This document shows, piece after piece, positions 36,290-49,720 of a DNA stretch of 64,000 bases. The stretch spans positions 13,392,001 to 13,456,000 of the forward strand of contig NC_059568.1 in the NCBI RefSeq assembly GCF_905220415.1. Reading direction: 5' to 3'. Origin of the DNA: Colias croceus. Its lineage: Eukaryota > Arthropoda > Insecta > Lepidoptera > Pieridae. The notes below the pieces were generated by a model. The model ran no database searches and was not told the DNA's origin. It saw only the letters and a list, made by a program, of their open reading frames with translations. The translations under genes and the position numbers were made by a program. Position 1 is the stretch's first letter; every line of letters starts with the position of its first letter.

Positions 36290-36625
36290 CCAGGGGGTCG
36301 CAGCACGAACCTAACCTAACCTAGATTTTAACACTTTAACCTTTCTGTAATGGGCAAGTAAAACAATAGCGAGTCGGTTCTGGCACTCGCCGGCCGCTGC
36401 CGTAGCACGCTCGCTTCGCTCGCTCGGCTCGTGCATGGGGGGTCACAGTTCAAACCTAACCTAACCTACTGAGTCGAATTTGACACTTAAACCGTTCTGT
36501 AATGGGCAAGTAAAACAATAGCGAGTCAGTTCTAGCGTGGGGGTCGTAGTTCAAACCTAACCTACTGAGTCGACTTTGACACTAAAACCGGTCTGTAATG
36601 GACAAGTAAAACAATAAACTTACTT
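36290..36625. repeat. Three-copy tandem repeat with CCTAA runs
   Basis: Units share 'cctaacctactgagtcgact', 'tgacact..aaacc', 'ctgtaatgggcaagtaaaac' and 'aatagcgagtc'. The first copy contains CCTAACCTAACCTA, the complement of the insect telomere repeat TTAGG, and a G+C insertion ('cgctcgcttcgctcgctcgg'). It lies inside the 35804-38139 element. Confidence 0.8.
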
Positions 36626-37078
36626 ACTGACAATGTTTATTTTCAGTCGATAGTAAAGGTATAATCACGATTGTATGGAAATCAAATAAAAAGATTATGA
36701 AAATCTGGCAATAGTTTATCTGTTATACGATTATATGGGAACCAAATAAAAAGATTATGAAAATTTGGCAATAGTTTATTTGGGAAATGGTACGATGGGA
36801 AACAAAAAAAAGTATTCGAAGAATCTGGTATAATGAGATCTGTATTACGAGAATACGAGAAACAAAAAAATACTTTTTAAAAATCTGGTTTTGGTGCATC
36901 TGGAAATCGATTCATCTGGGCAATTAAAAAAGGAATTTTAAAAATTTGTCATTCATTACATCTGTCTATTAAAAGTTCTAACAACCGTTTTCGGGGTTTT
37001 AAGATTCGGGTAATAGAAATTCGAGTTTTTAATAGGTTACCGTACTAATCGCGTAATTTGAAATATAAATTAAACTAA

Positions 37079-37811
37079 GGGCCGATTTTTCAATCCCGAG
37101 ATAAACAGTCTGATAACCACCCCTCGAATAGATTTATTCAATTGTTTATCTAACTCATAACGGCTCGCCTATTTTTCAATCGTGATTTATTTGATGAATA
37201 ACTATCTGACCAAATATTTCCATATTGGCAGCTCTGCTCTCGGAGTGGCGAAACAAACATATTAAATTAGTCAGGTTAGAGCGGGATAGAGTCAACTCTT
37301 GCAATTTGTCAACAACCGTCATTAGGAGTGCATTTTAAGTTTATCTTGAGTTTATCTTGTGTTCTATGATTGTTGATTACTGTTTTGATTCGAGTAAAGA
37401 GTTTTTATTAAATTTGTGTTTAAATTTGTATATTTTACGATGGAAACGACATAAAGGCAGCGTTCAGCAAATTTTCAATTGCATGGTCATCAACACTATA
37501 CCAAAAACATCAATTTCAATATGATTTTAGTTGATAATAATTATATAGAAAGAGGCTTAATTGTTAATAATTCTATGCTCTATGTTATTACATACGAAAA
37601 TATCCCAAATTTGACGCGTCAGTTGTCAAATCAAACGCCTATTCGTCGAATAGCGCGCTATCTGGCCGTTGGAGCGGCAAATAGATTTATTCCTCAAATA
37701 ACGTAGTTATTCGATAGATAAGTCCTATTCGTCTATTGAAAAATTGAATATTTTGTTAACTGAAGAATAAAGTCTATCTAGCTCTTTATCTGGGCATTGA
37801 AAAATCGGCCC
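37079..37811. mobile_element. Nested PIF/Harbinger-like MITE
   Basis: Termini gggccgatttttcaat (left) and attgaaaaatcggccc (right) are perfect inverted repeats of 16 bp with weaker pairing beyond. TAA lies on both sides (37076-37078 and 37812-37814), fitting the 3-bp TWA duplication of PIF/Harbinger elements. A 75-codon frame inside has no transposase motifs. It inserted into the 35804-38139 element, so it is the younger. Confidence 0.85.
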
Positions 37812-38141
37812 TAAAAAATATGTCCAACTCTATCTTTAGGGCAATACGGTTTAAATTGTTTTGTTGACAATTTTATATTTATTCATTAGTTTATTTTTTT
37901 GTTATTGTTTCAAATATTTCATATTATGTTGATTTCATAAAAAAGGACTTAATTTAAATGGAAATAAAACTATTTTGAAACTGCTGTTTTAATTTAATAA
38001 TTTTTCGATGTTAAATTGCAAAACATGTGACGTCACACTAGGGAGGGGGGGGTCTTAGAAATGTGACCACCTGTGACAAGGACGGGGGGGTGCTCAAAAA
38101 CTCATGAAATTAGTGTGACGTACTTTATGGATGACCCCCTA

Positions 38142-40627
38142 TGTATATTTAAAAAAACGGCGTATTGTTTCCAATTGAGAACAAAGAAAACAGAGAAAAA
38201 CCAAAATAGAATATTAACCGAGGTTTTCGGTTTATCAATTCCGAGGACGACACCCCACACTGCTTATACTAGGCAACTGTATAAAGTTATTAAAACAACA
38301 ATTTTGCAACGCACAAAACGTTACGAAACAATTGTTAGCTATCTTCTCGAATCTACCTAATGCCCATACATGCAGACTGAAAATATTAATTACAAGAATA
38401 ATAGGTAGTAAATATACACTAGCATCATTGATAGTTTGTATTGGATGCAGAAATATAGTGAATATTAGTGTAATATACACAATGTAAACGGTATTTCTCA
38501 CATACATGTAAATAAGTGGAGCCTTGGCCTGGTTACCACGATTTTAGCAGTATTACAAAATACTGAGTGATGTGGCGCCCGCACCGACGAGCGCTACGCA
38601 TATATACTATTAAATAATTGTACATATTATCTATTATAACGTTCTCATATAAAAGTGTCAAGGAAAGCGCTAACAATGATGGACGTAATTCGACGAGTAT
38701 TTTGTAATAAATAAAATTACAATACATAAAAATTAATTCTAGACACATTTAATTTGGAATGTTTGAATTGAAATTCCAAATCTAGAGACCTTTTGATACT
38801 CGGTAATCGCACCGTAGAATGAACGCAAACAATGAATCATATATTCATAGTTGAAAGTTTGTATACATATTCTGCACGTTCAATTGATACAAATCATAAT
38901 TATTATGGGCTATTGCATTCAGCAAGCATATCAAATATCAAATTCACAGTGATCAAATATTATATGGTTCAAACGACTATCCCTTTTGAATGGAATAGTT
39001 TTATCTTATTAATCGTGTCTCGTAACTCCTATAATCGTCACGTTCATCTTTATTATCATCACCATCAGGCCAGTGGAAAAAAAATTCTCACTTAAGTGTA
39101 AAAATTTTAAGTTAAAAACTGTTTTTCCTGAATAATTATTTGCAAATCTACAATTAGCGAGGTCTAGCTTGATCCCATTTGCATTTTAATCAAATTTAAT
39201 TAAAACTAGGTTAAACATGGCTTTCGTATCGCTCCTAATGAACAATATAAGTACTGTGTATACTTCCCCAGTATGGAAAATTATATATTATAGACTATCC
39301 ATTATGTTTTCATAATACAGGATAATACTGAAAAATATGTAGTTGATATGACTGGAAATTTTCAGCCAATAGATATTTTGATTACAAATCATTTTTGCAA
39401 GCCGACATTTCTAGACTGGTGTATCACAATTTTATTTTACAGGATCGCCAGTCTATAAAATGCTCTCCCTATTTTTACGCCTGCAACACAAATACTCCTT
39501 TCATTGTCACCTGTCAAACTACAACGAATGGCGCTAAAATTGGCACAACTTTTATCGGGCCCGAGGCCTTTGAAGGTTGCACATAATCGCGACACAATAA
39601 CCCGCTAATTATGTTTAAATGCTTGTATGATAATTATTAGTATATCTTTGTATGACCTACATTGGCACAATACTGGTACTATAGTACTTTATGATTGTAA
39701 AGGTTTCTAGAACGGATGTTTTACATGTTTTAGTATGTACACAAATCTCGGGCGGATACTTATATATATTATTAGTACCTTTATATAAGAGAATCGATGA
39801 GAGACTTCAGATGAATTATATATAGTTAAATCTTTAAATTTCCAATATGAAATTTCACGATCTTAATTTAAACAAAACCAATATAAAATATTATCACGCG
39901 TCATAGCCTCATACCTATAGCATTAATTACCTAGATACCTACCAACCAGTGACGAAAAGTCGAAAAAAGACTTGTATTTGTAATGAAATATACAAACAAA
40001 AATAAAATGTATTCGGAATCGAACCACTTATAACAGAACAACACCGTCTTTATGTTAGTGTAGCACCTAAATAACATTGAAAATTATCTATAATTGAAGT
40101 TGAGTGGTATACCTATCAAATTGCAAATAAACCTTGAATTTTTAATTTTCCCTAAAATGTGTTTAGGTCAACGGAAAAAAATTAGAAAGTTGTACATGAC
40201 CGTGATGGCCGATTTCTCAATAGAGTGAAGCTTGCACATCCTTTAAAATGCCTACAGTTTATGGCGCTGTAATTTTTTACTAATTTAAAACTTCATTCTA
40301 GCCTGAAATTCTTTTAAATTGCTTATGAAACATTGGCCTATGCGGTCGGTCGCATTTTGAATTCATTAATTGTTGCAAGTAAATTGATTTGTTCATGCAT
40401 CGGAATTATAAATAACACATCACTTTGTCAACAATCGACAACTGATGTGTAAATGAGCAATACGTAAAACCATAAAGCATCGTAGCAATCTTCCAAGAGC
40501 AAGCAAAATAGTTGACATCTTGACTGAGCAATTCATGAGCTCGCTATAATGGGGCGCTTGCAGGCAAAGCGATTGAGTCGATCGTGCCTAGATATAATTT
40601 AGCGCATCCACAGACGCTTAAAGGACG
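38142..40627. other. Non-coding stretch, repeat-poor
   Basis: No gene or mobile element recognised. It has a hairpin at 38752-38781 (arms ATTTGGAAT) and a ROR/HR3-type site at 39653-39662 (minus AWNTAGGTCA). The four frames of 63-95 codons lack protein-like features. Confidence 0.6.
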
Positions 40628-40872
40628 CTACCCACTACTACGAATCATCATATGACCCTTAACAGGCACACGTCAAGCAAAAAAAAATCTTTGTATATGA
40701 AGAGTGTAAGACTACAGTAAAATTTTTCAGTCACCGTCACGTGGTATGCATGGAGCATCAAAAAATGCCTTAATACATATTTGATACACTCTAGTGGACA
40801 TAATAGAGCATAGAAGATCCGATCCTGACACGTTCCTATTACGGTCATAGTATGATACGTTGTAGTGGGTAG
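40628..40872. mobile_element. 245-bp MITE
   Basis: Left end ctacccactactacgaatca and right end (complement) ctacccactacaacgtatca are inverted. Pairing continues through 'atgacc' and 'acgtca/cgtgtca' for about 45 bp. Non-coding. It is the only mobile element I recognise between 38.2 and 53.2 kb. Confidence 0.8.
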
Positions 40873-43800
40873 AAGCCCTAAAAGTGCGATGAATCAATGC
40901 ATGCCATTTGTACGAATAGTCGAATATACAGCACGTGGATGTGGCCCAAGGCTACTTGTAGAAACGGTGCGCGGGTCGCTGAGGATACAATAAACCTATC
41001 GTTTGTCTGAACTCTGAACGCTGCAGTTCAGTCAATGCATACTCATGTTACTAGATTAGATTATACTAGGCTTGTCGCTGAATAGTTATCAATGCCACGC
41101 AAGAAAATTTTGTGTAGTTTATTTTGACGTTTCAAAACTAAAGAAAAGTCCGTGGTTTAAAACAAAGAAAGAGGTCTAACCCAAACTTCCAAATTGGGGC
41201 GACTATGAACCATATCTCATAAATGGTTTGAAAAGAGCTTGAAAACTTGCATTAAAATAATCATTTTATGTAAGAAAGTGAGGCACGTTTCGTTGGAAGC
41301 AACATAGGTAATAGGTATCTATTGCTTCCAACGTGTCTTAAATTTTCTGAAGAAAACGTATACCAGCAATGTTGACCTTTCAGCTGTAGAACATCGTGTA
41401 CGTGCCGAGGATCAAGTCATAATTTTTTTATACCAATGATACATTTTCTTTAAAAGTATATAATGTACTAGTTTGTATATTGAAAATTTTTTATTGTACA
41501 TTCTTTTTCTAAATCATCCCGTTGGCTTGGAATATTTATCGTAATGGGAATGAATAATCCTTCATTATAGACATTATATCAATTTCTTGGAAATATCAAC
41601 CTCGCCTCGATGTAAATGTGAACGCTTTGAATAATTGCACTAAATAGAATATAACGAAACTGTTACTATAATATAATTTTTCCGTAAATGAAATACTCGT
41701 AGAAAAAATACGCAGCTCATTTTCGGGCCTGCCAGTCAATTGCTCAACTCTGCAAGGTCAGATAGCGATTGAGAAACGAACGCCTCTGAATAATGTGGAT
41801 AATCTAACATAATGTTCATTTTATTTAATTAGTCAAGAATAATTCTGTTTTGTTTACTGTTGTGTAAAGCGAGAATCGACCTTTAAATACCCTGGAAATG
41901 TGCAATGCAATGGATTCATATTGACACCAGCGTCAAAGCTCGTTATCGGCAATAATTCTATTGCGCTTCACTAATCTGAACGGATTAATCAGAAATTCTG
42001 CTTTATTTGTGGTCGAGATAGGAAATATCCAGAAACAGTGAGCGCAACGGCGCGCTAGATTACCATGAATCGATCCCATTTCTCGGAAATGTTGATATTG
42101 CCGAGCGTTTGGACAGCTTTACAAAAGGAGACTGATTGGGCTAAGTTTATGTGAAAGTTGGTTTCGCAAATTACGCAATTCACGTGTATCATTGTGTATT
42201 TGTAATGATTCAAACTCACTGCGCCAGTGGTATAATATAATATTTTTATTGCAAGAAAACAAATAAATCCTTTTATTAAGACTCATCATTGCGAAAGGTG
42301 GTTTCGCTAACAGTTATTACTTTTTATTGGCAGTTTAAAAGCCATAATTTTTCATGTAAAAATCTTGTGAATAATTCAAAACTACATTACGTAAATACCA
42401 TTTTTTGTTTCCCCCATGTCGAATACAAAGACATACAAGACATTTTTCATACAGCTACAAGCGACGTCTCCTCGGCGCGCTCATCGCTACGCATATATTG
42501 CAAAACGCTCGACCCACTTACCAAGATAAATTGAAATTCAATTTCGCCAAAGGGCAACACACGTTTAAACATACTGAATGCTAAGTAACGTTGTGAAGTC
42601 ACAGTTTCGAACAATACATCGCCATTCACAATTAACAGTGCATTATAGTACCTATAATAAGTGATGATTAAGACTGCATCTATTGTACTCGAATAGACAG
42701 ACATTGCATTTGATTTTGGATCGTTGAATATAAATTTATCTTTCTCTCTATTTCAATATTGATATTTTTCAATTTGAGGTCTCTGTTATGCTAAATTTAT
42801 TGCATACGCTGAAGGACCAATCATGGTGTTATTTAAAGAAGCACTCTAAACGTGACATGCATACCCAAAGGAGTGCGATACAGCTGTGTAAGGTTTCAGC
42901 ACAACACTCAATACATGTTTAACGAGCGAAAAGCTACAAAACATTTGGCGCAACCAAAGCTATATTCTCCAACCATTCTGGTTACGGTATCGAGTCAACC
43001 ATTGCACAACCGCAGCCTTCGAAATGTGAAAAGAAACTCGCAACCCACATTGCCTTCTGCTCGAGTACTGCAGTTTACTGCCATATACGTAAATTATGAT
43101 AACTGAATGCTTTAACCTGCAACTTCAATATAGCAAGGGTTGCCAGGTCTTGCGATTTCAGGATGAATAGGTAGCTTTTAAAGCCTGAGTGCAATTTCGA
43201 CATGTACTTAAAAATTGGGACATCTGTTGAGTCGAATAGTGCCTAATACTTATAGATACATAATAGCGCTCGTAAAGGTAAACGCCCTAATTATGAGATT
43301 TCCATATAAATATCGATGAAATTAGATAATTTCAACTTTTACCATATTTTGACGTAAATGAGGATAACGTAGGAGTACGTATGAAGCTCAGGCTTTATGT
43401 TCATTAAAAAATTACCAGTGCAGTACATGCGAAATGTTTTCCCAAACCAAAAAAAGACAACGCAATACTTTTACAAAATAATAATATGTAATTTTCATCT
43501 CTGATTACAAATTTTTGAAATAAGAGAACAAAGATTACCGCTTAACAAATTTAAATATAAAACTGCAATGAAGCTTTTATATTTTACTGAAGCTTGTGTA
43601 AATACACTATCCCGAAACCAATTATTTAAATTATGCGACCTAATTATAATATTGCTTTAAAAATTAGCGTTTCATGTATCCCCATTTCAGCGTGCGGTAT
43701 TCAATTTATCACTAAAATAATTATACAAATTAGGTACTATTTATAAAAGATATCTGATAGTACGGATTTCGAATTTCAACACTAACCTGTTAAATTAATA

Positions 43801-46800
43801 TTATAACTACACAGTGACAATACAAGCATCTATTGATTAAAGTTATCGCCTTGTTATAGCATAATGCAAAGTTTTGTCCTACAATAGTGCCGTCGCTATT
43901 GTGATACAGAACTTTCTCATTAACGCGATCTAAGTTACTTGCTAAGGAAGTTTGCTATGAATTCACTCAATAATGTAGAGGAAGCTGGTGTGTATTTGCC
44001 TCTTGATAATTAACCCGGGTTCAGCTAACATCTCACTGCAGATCCTGCATTGCCAAGTTCAAGTTCAAGCAGAATCGAATCAATAGACCCTGTACATATT
44101 GGAAATGGACTATACAGGGTTGCCATTGAGTGGTTTAGAATTTTTGTTAACCAATGCTATCACTTTTTTGCTATAAATAATATGATATAATAACGGTGGC
44201 TTATTAATATTTTGACAAATGCTAAGAGTTGTGAGGGGTGACATAATTCCAAATCAGATATTTTGCATGTCAGCAAAAAGTATTTTTTAATAGATACCCA
44301 CATAAAACATAAAACGTCAACTCAATAAACGCAGCAAATTAATCAGAAGAGCATTTTCAAAATGGCGTCAACGTTATAAATGCTTCGTTTAACATCGACC
44401 ACCTGGATCGTCGATAACAGCATTTAAAAGATTCAAGCCGCTGATTATAATGTGAAGCTAGGGCTCGTTCACAATGCGACAGAAATATTATACTAGGAAC
44501 TGATTTATCTTATCATCTTTCGCATTTCTCAGTGTCCCAATGCAGTATTAGAAATAAACCATGAACTTAAATGGATATAACTTGTCGCTGACAATCAAAT
44601 TCTTCAGGGACGTATGAAACTGGGTTGTTGTAGGTATTTTTATTTGAATTAATTGTAAGGACGTATTTCCATATTTTGAACATGTGTGTGAAATATGTTT
44701 TAAAATAACGTATAAGATTTATTAATATAATAATATTGAGAACATTTCACTCAGACTCATACCAAATTAACAAGCAGATTAAGGATTAATGTGTACTTTA
44801 TAATAGAAAATCAACAACATTGAGTAAGTAATGCTAAAGTAGGTAAGTAATACATTAAAGCTGCAAAATTAATATTTCACGGAACTTATAATCCGTGTGC
44901 ATTTTCTTTTACCGCAAAATATTTATCGTAAAACCTATAACGAAGAAGGCAATCAGGTTACTGCTTTTCCAGTAAATGTTTATTATAAATACAAGAATAA
45001 TCTTCTGAAAGGAAGTTCTAATGCGTAATACGACATTTTCGTTTGCAGATCGACACTTGAAACCCCAAGATGGACAGAAGAGACCATTGATAGACATTTC
45101 CTTTTGGCAAGGCACGACGTAGCGGGCTGTGTATGCAATAACCGTATTCTATTTATAATCTTGCCGAAGGAGACTAAAGGCCTGCATTGAAATTCCTTCA
45201 TATAATATAATTTAAGCATGAGTTAAAGGTCGCACTACAGATATGAAAATTATACATCAAATTAGGATTCAAACAGAAATCACTGGATTATTCCAGACAT
45301 TTGACTATTAGATCTGTACACTACGATTTAAATTCCTTGCAGGACTAACGTGCGGACTACATTTACTCGAAAGACAACTTCATTCCGAACACTTAGGTAA
45401 GGAAGATTCCGTTGTACTCGATTGTTTGCCGAGTGGAGCTGTAATCAAGAGCAACTAAAAACGTATTGTCCTACAGATTTCAGCTTTATCGAGTCAACTG
45501 CAATCTCTCGGGACCTTGATGCGGGGGGCGGGAACGGGAGGCGGCATGGCCGCGGATGACGCGCGTCCTACTGACACACTGACACACTTACCTAGTGACA
45601 GTGGTACTGCTTTTAGTGCGACGAGGCCGCTTAGTGCGTCCTACGTATCGTACGTAATACGTATAGGTATCATAGTACACTAACGTTCACACCACCTAAC
45701 CTAACCGACTGGAACGAAATTGCGCCAATCTTACGATATGTTGAATAATGCCGTTTCATTTGAAACGACGAGCAAGTCACTGGAACAATTATTATCATAC
45801 ACAAGCAAGTACGTTTACGTGCTGAAATTGGTACTGTATATTTGATATCCACAACACCCGTGATTATTTTACAGTTGAGAAAATATAAACTTGAATATAT
45901 TTTAATACAGTGTGGTAAGGTAAGTAGTTAATTAGTTAATATCTAAGTGATGAAACACTACCTAGAAGATTTGTTTCTATGGCACCAATTCTGAATTCAG
46001 TAATGAGATGTGTAAAATCCAATATGGGCGCTATAAAAGTTTATTTATACACACAATCAATAATAATTGGAATATTAGAGAACAAACTCAATCGCCCAAA
46101 CGAATGCAAATGTATGAATTCATAAGTATTTTACAAGTAATTGCCGAAATATTTTTATGTCAAGGTTTAACGTGTTGCGCAGAGACGAAAGGAAAAATCT
46201 ACATTGCCATTTCAACCTTGCGAATATTTAGCCGCTAATTAAATTTAATTAAAAATTGACATCACGATATCGTCACGCCACTTGACTGTAATCGGTCAGA
46301 ATCTCCTAGCACGTTAGCTTAGATTTATAGGTTGAACCATGGTAACACAATAAACTCGGACGATTCGCACTAAATGAATTCCATAGTTTAGTTTTTGTTT
46401 TGTTCACAACATCCATACACATGTACGCTCTTATCACAACATCCGGTAGTACTCAGATAGAACTTAAGTGCTCGTGTAATTTTTCAATCTCTTTGGCATT
46501 GAATTACGTCGTAATATATATCAATCAACGCTGCTCTCTTCGGGGATCCTGGGGAAATTACTTTTGCGGATATGCGTATTACAGTGGCTGTTGTAATTTA
46601 CTTTCTTTATTGACCTTGACCCGTGAGATGTAATTACTGAAGAAAATATTGCACAATAACCTTGTAAATGTCGTTATGAAATCAAAGACAAATGTGCAGA
46701 CACGCCATTAGTAATTATAGATTTCGAAAGCCCCCAGAGCCGATTTATAATACTGATGAATTAGCAGGTAAAAATAATAAAACGACTAATACATATAACA

Positions 46801-49050
46801 GATAGTGGGGATGAGAGTTAAAAACTCCAATGCGTCATGGAAGGAAATTGACAATAATCTGACGAAGGTTCGCGAAAGAGAAAACACCCACCCACGGCAC
46901 AAATCATTCTTAATAAGAACATTTATGAATATTTCTTGTTTATGCCAGACATATTGCTATATTTTTAGATTATGCAGCTTTTATATCAGCGCAAATTATA
47001 TTAAGGTTGTGGTTTTTTTTTTCAGCAAAAACACCACTTATAAATGTAGATTTATGTCGTAGGTATATCAATAATAGTATTGATATAATTTTAACTTAGA
47101 TACTTGTATCCGTAGCGGTATTTGCTATAATATTCATATTCTCTCTAAGTTCGGAGAATTTGCATTACGTGATCAGATCGCATTTTCAATGTAATTTTCT
47201 TAAAAGGCTGACCGTTGTATTTTCGCAATGATCAGAAACGAAATACTATCGAATGGTTGTGGTGGAATTTAATCCGATAAATATACATTTTAAACACTGT
47301 TAATTATACACGAAATTTCCAAAAAATGTAGGTTGGTGTCTAATAAACTAACAGTTTACATTGTAATAATAATCCCAATTTTTTTCGTCGTATCATTTGT
47401 ATTCGACGTTTTTATATTTTTATCCATAATAGTTATTTGATTAATTACGTGAAGTAACTACGAATTATATTACGCCACATCATAGCATTAACAAATTCTA
47501 AAAAGTATATTTCGAAATATCCGCCCACTGTTATCTTCAACAGAGCTTCGTTAAACTTAAAACGCGCCAATAACGTAATATTTTGTTTTATTAATGTAAC
47601 AAACAGGTGAAGCGAAGGTTACATTTGTTTAGTAATTGTTATTGTTTGCCCACAACAAAATTATAAAGTAATTAAATAACTTGTCTCGATAAGGCAGCCT
47701 CTGATGCAAGCATCGATCCATTTTCAAGAACGCAACGACCTCGACACAATTATGTTTCTGCAGAACACTATCTGCATTTTCCTTATATAGAATGTCAACA
47801 GTAGTTACTTTACCACTGTGACATTATTTAACATTACGTCATAGCGCTTTAACAGTTTCAATGAACATGAATTTGATTTCAAAAAAATAACGATCGTTCC
47901 ACCTCGACAATATAGAGCCAATTACAAATGCAAAACGTAGATATAAATTAAAAATGTCGAAACTCGTTGATTGACATTATGTTCCAAATTCTCAGATAGC
48001 GTTTAATATATTTATTTCAACCGTATGATGAAATTACTAGGTACACTTTATAAAGTCGAAGCAAATAAGCTGTGAATATAGATAGGTACTTGTTTAAAAC
48101 AAAGAAAAACGAGTACATCGATCAAGGTCTTTCGCTATCTCGCTTTCCCATTGAAAACTAGAATTTCCTTTAAGGACTTCCCTTGCATTCTGTTGTACTG
48201 TGTCAAGGGTGATTCCATTTTACCTATTGTTGATACAATCTATTACGGAGTCGTGATGGTCATTGTTACATCAATACTTATAAAGACACAAATCGACCAA
48301 GTTTAAAACTCAATCGCGTGTGAGGGTACTGATTTAAATACTATTATTATAATTGATTTTGAAATAATTGTCAAATACTATATTGATGTTTTATATTTAT
48401 ACATTAATTAACTCTTCTACAATTACAATGAAGAATTGCAGAAATGGATGTTAGAGGTATATGTTTGTTGTAATAGGTATATAAACGGATTTATTTCCAG
48501 TCAGTGCATAAAAATAGTTTCATCTGATACGCCATGAAGCTAATTCGCGACGTTTTATGAAATCGTAATAAGAAAGTATTAAGAGACCTTATTTTTTTCT
48601 TAAAAAAAAAAACTAATTATTATATGAAATAATATGTACTTTGATCATAAGATTTTCTACTGTAAGGATTTTCTTTACATAAAAATTATAAGTAACTCTT
48701 TCTAAATAAAACTTTAAAAGAACAATACGAGCTTATTTTCTCAATTTTAAAGGAAAATATAAAATAAGTAGAAGAAAATCCTGGACTCCCAATTAAAAAT
48801 ATTGTTTCACGAGTAAACATCCCCATTATTAGCCGTTAGCGGATGTTTTTGCTATAAATATGAGAAAACAAATCACTAGCTGCTACGGTACGTCAAAGTA
48901 AAACAACAAGAGCTAATTAAAAAATTAAGTTAATTAATGCGTAATACCTTACAATTAACCTAGTTTAAATCGTATAATTCTCGCTTGCTGTGTTTTATTT
49001 ACTATCTGCGTACGAGAAGCTTCTAGGTCGGAATATGGGCCAAGTTCACA
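40873..49050. other. Repeat-poor non-coding stretch
   Basis: About 8 kb with no gene and no recognisable transposon. It contains a hairpin at 41291-41343 (12-bp arms CGTTGGAAGCAA), a palindrome at 47064-47087 (arms TATATCAATA), GCAAGGTCA near 41752, a perfect FTZ-F1 site on the minus strand at 46611-46619, and a G+C-rich block at about 45500-45620. Confidence 0.55.
46611..46622 (-). promoter_or_regulatory. FTZ-F1-type site with preceding half-site
   Basis: The minus strand reads GGGTCAAGGTCA: a perfect TCAAGGTCA (46619-46611) whose TCA is also the end of a GGGTCA half-site, giving a zero-spacer direct repeat like that at 5314-5328. Confidence 0.3.
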
Positions 49051-49051
49051 A

Positions 49052-49534
49052 AAGTAGGTCAGGGGGATACAGACGAGCTAATGGTCAATCCTGTACGGAT
49101 ATTTCTGTAACTCGTTTCGTAACCACATTCAATGTTTGTATTGGAACCAGTCGCTGGATTCAACATTTAATATTAGGGTCCGTATTAATAGCTCTTCCAC
49201 TGCGAAGTTTAGGCCTTGAGATCCTATTCTCTCTGTTCAATTTTATAATAATTAAATCGTTACACAGTAAATCCTTTTGGCCGCTGATTCACATTAATTC
49301 ATAGTTTAAGTATCTACTCTATCACAAAATATACATTCCTGAGCACATTACAAAAAGAAATCTGTCGCAATAAAAAAGTCAAGTCGATGCGACATGAACA
49401 TGGAAAATTAAATCTGCAAACTTTCATAACGTCAAGTTAATAGCATTGTTTCAACGCTCACACTTGAGCGGGACGTTATTGCCATTTCCTGGAAAGTAGG
49501 TCAAGCGGGTCAAGATCAAGAGAGAAATAGGTCA
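49052..49534 (+). promoter_or_regulatory. Cluster of ROR/HR3-type sites
   Basis: Three perfect AWNTAGGTCA sites on one strand: AAGTAGGTCA at 49052-49061 and 49494-49503, and AAATAGGTCA at 49525-49534. The second is followed after 3 nt by GGGTCA (49507-49512), making a DR3. The right end lies in a G+C-richer block (about 49480-49720). It is about 38 kb upstream of the ftz-f1 start. The 104-codon frame covering part of it has no recognisable product. Confidence 0.4.
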
Positions 49535-49720
49535 CAGGGAATTACATTCATACCTCCCTCGACATAGCAAGGAGGCTAGGGGTGGGGCTGTCGACTGTCA
49601 AGCTCTCGATGGTACCGTGCCCTTGCCTTGGGGAGATGCCTTGACAAGGGGGAGCGCGTCACAATCTATTAGCTCCACTTGACTACACCCTGTGTTTCCT
49701 CGCGCTCTTAAAAACGTCAG

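Larger units (their letters stand above)
35804..38139. mobile_element. 2.3-kb DNA transposon with GGGGnCATCCATAAAGTACG termini
   Basis: Left terminus ggggccatccataaagtacg and right terminus (complement) gggggtcatccataaagtac are inverted and flanked by TA on both sides, a possible target duplication. The pairing continues inward only in part ('ctcgaattttaat', 'accccgaa', 'gttacc'). No transposase frame. The interior holds degenerate short-word repeats (about 36000-36290 and 36640-37010), a three-copy repeat of roughly 110-130 bp (about 36290-36625) and a nested MITE (37079-37811). Confidence 0.85.

Noticed and set aside
48990..49304. 104-codon plus frame
   Set aside because: No recognisable domain; overlaps the HR3-type site and repeat-poor non-coding DNA; length is within chance for this much sequence.
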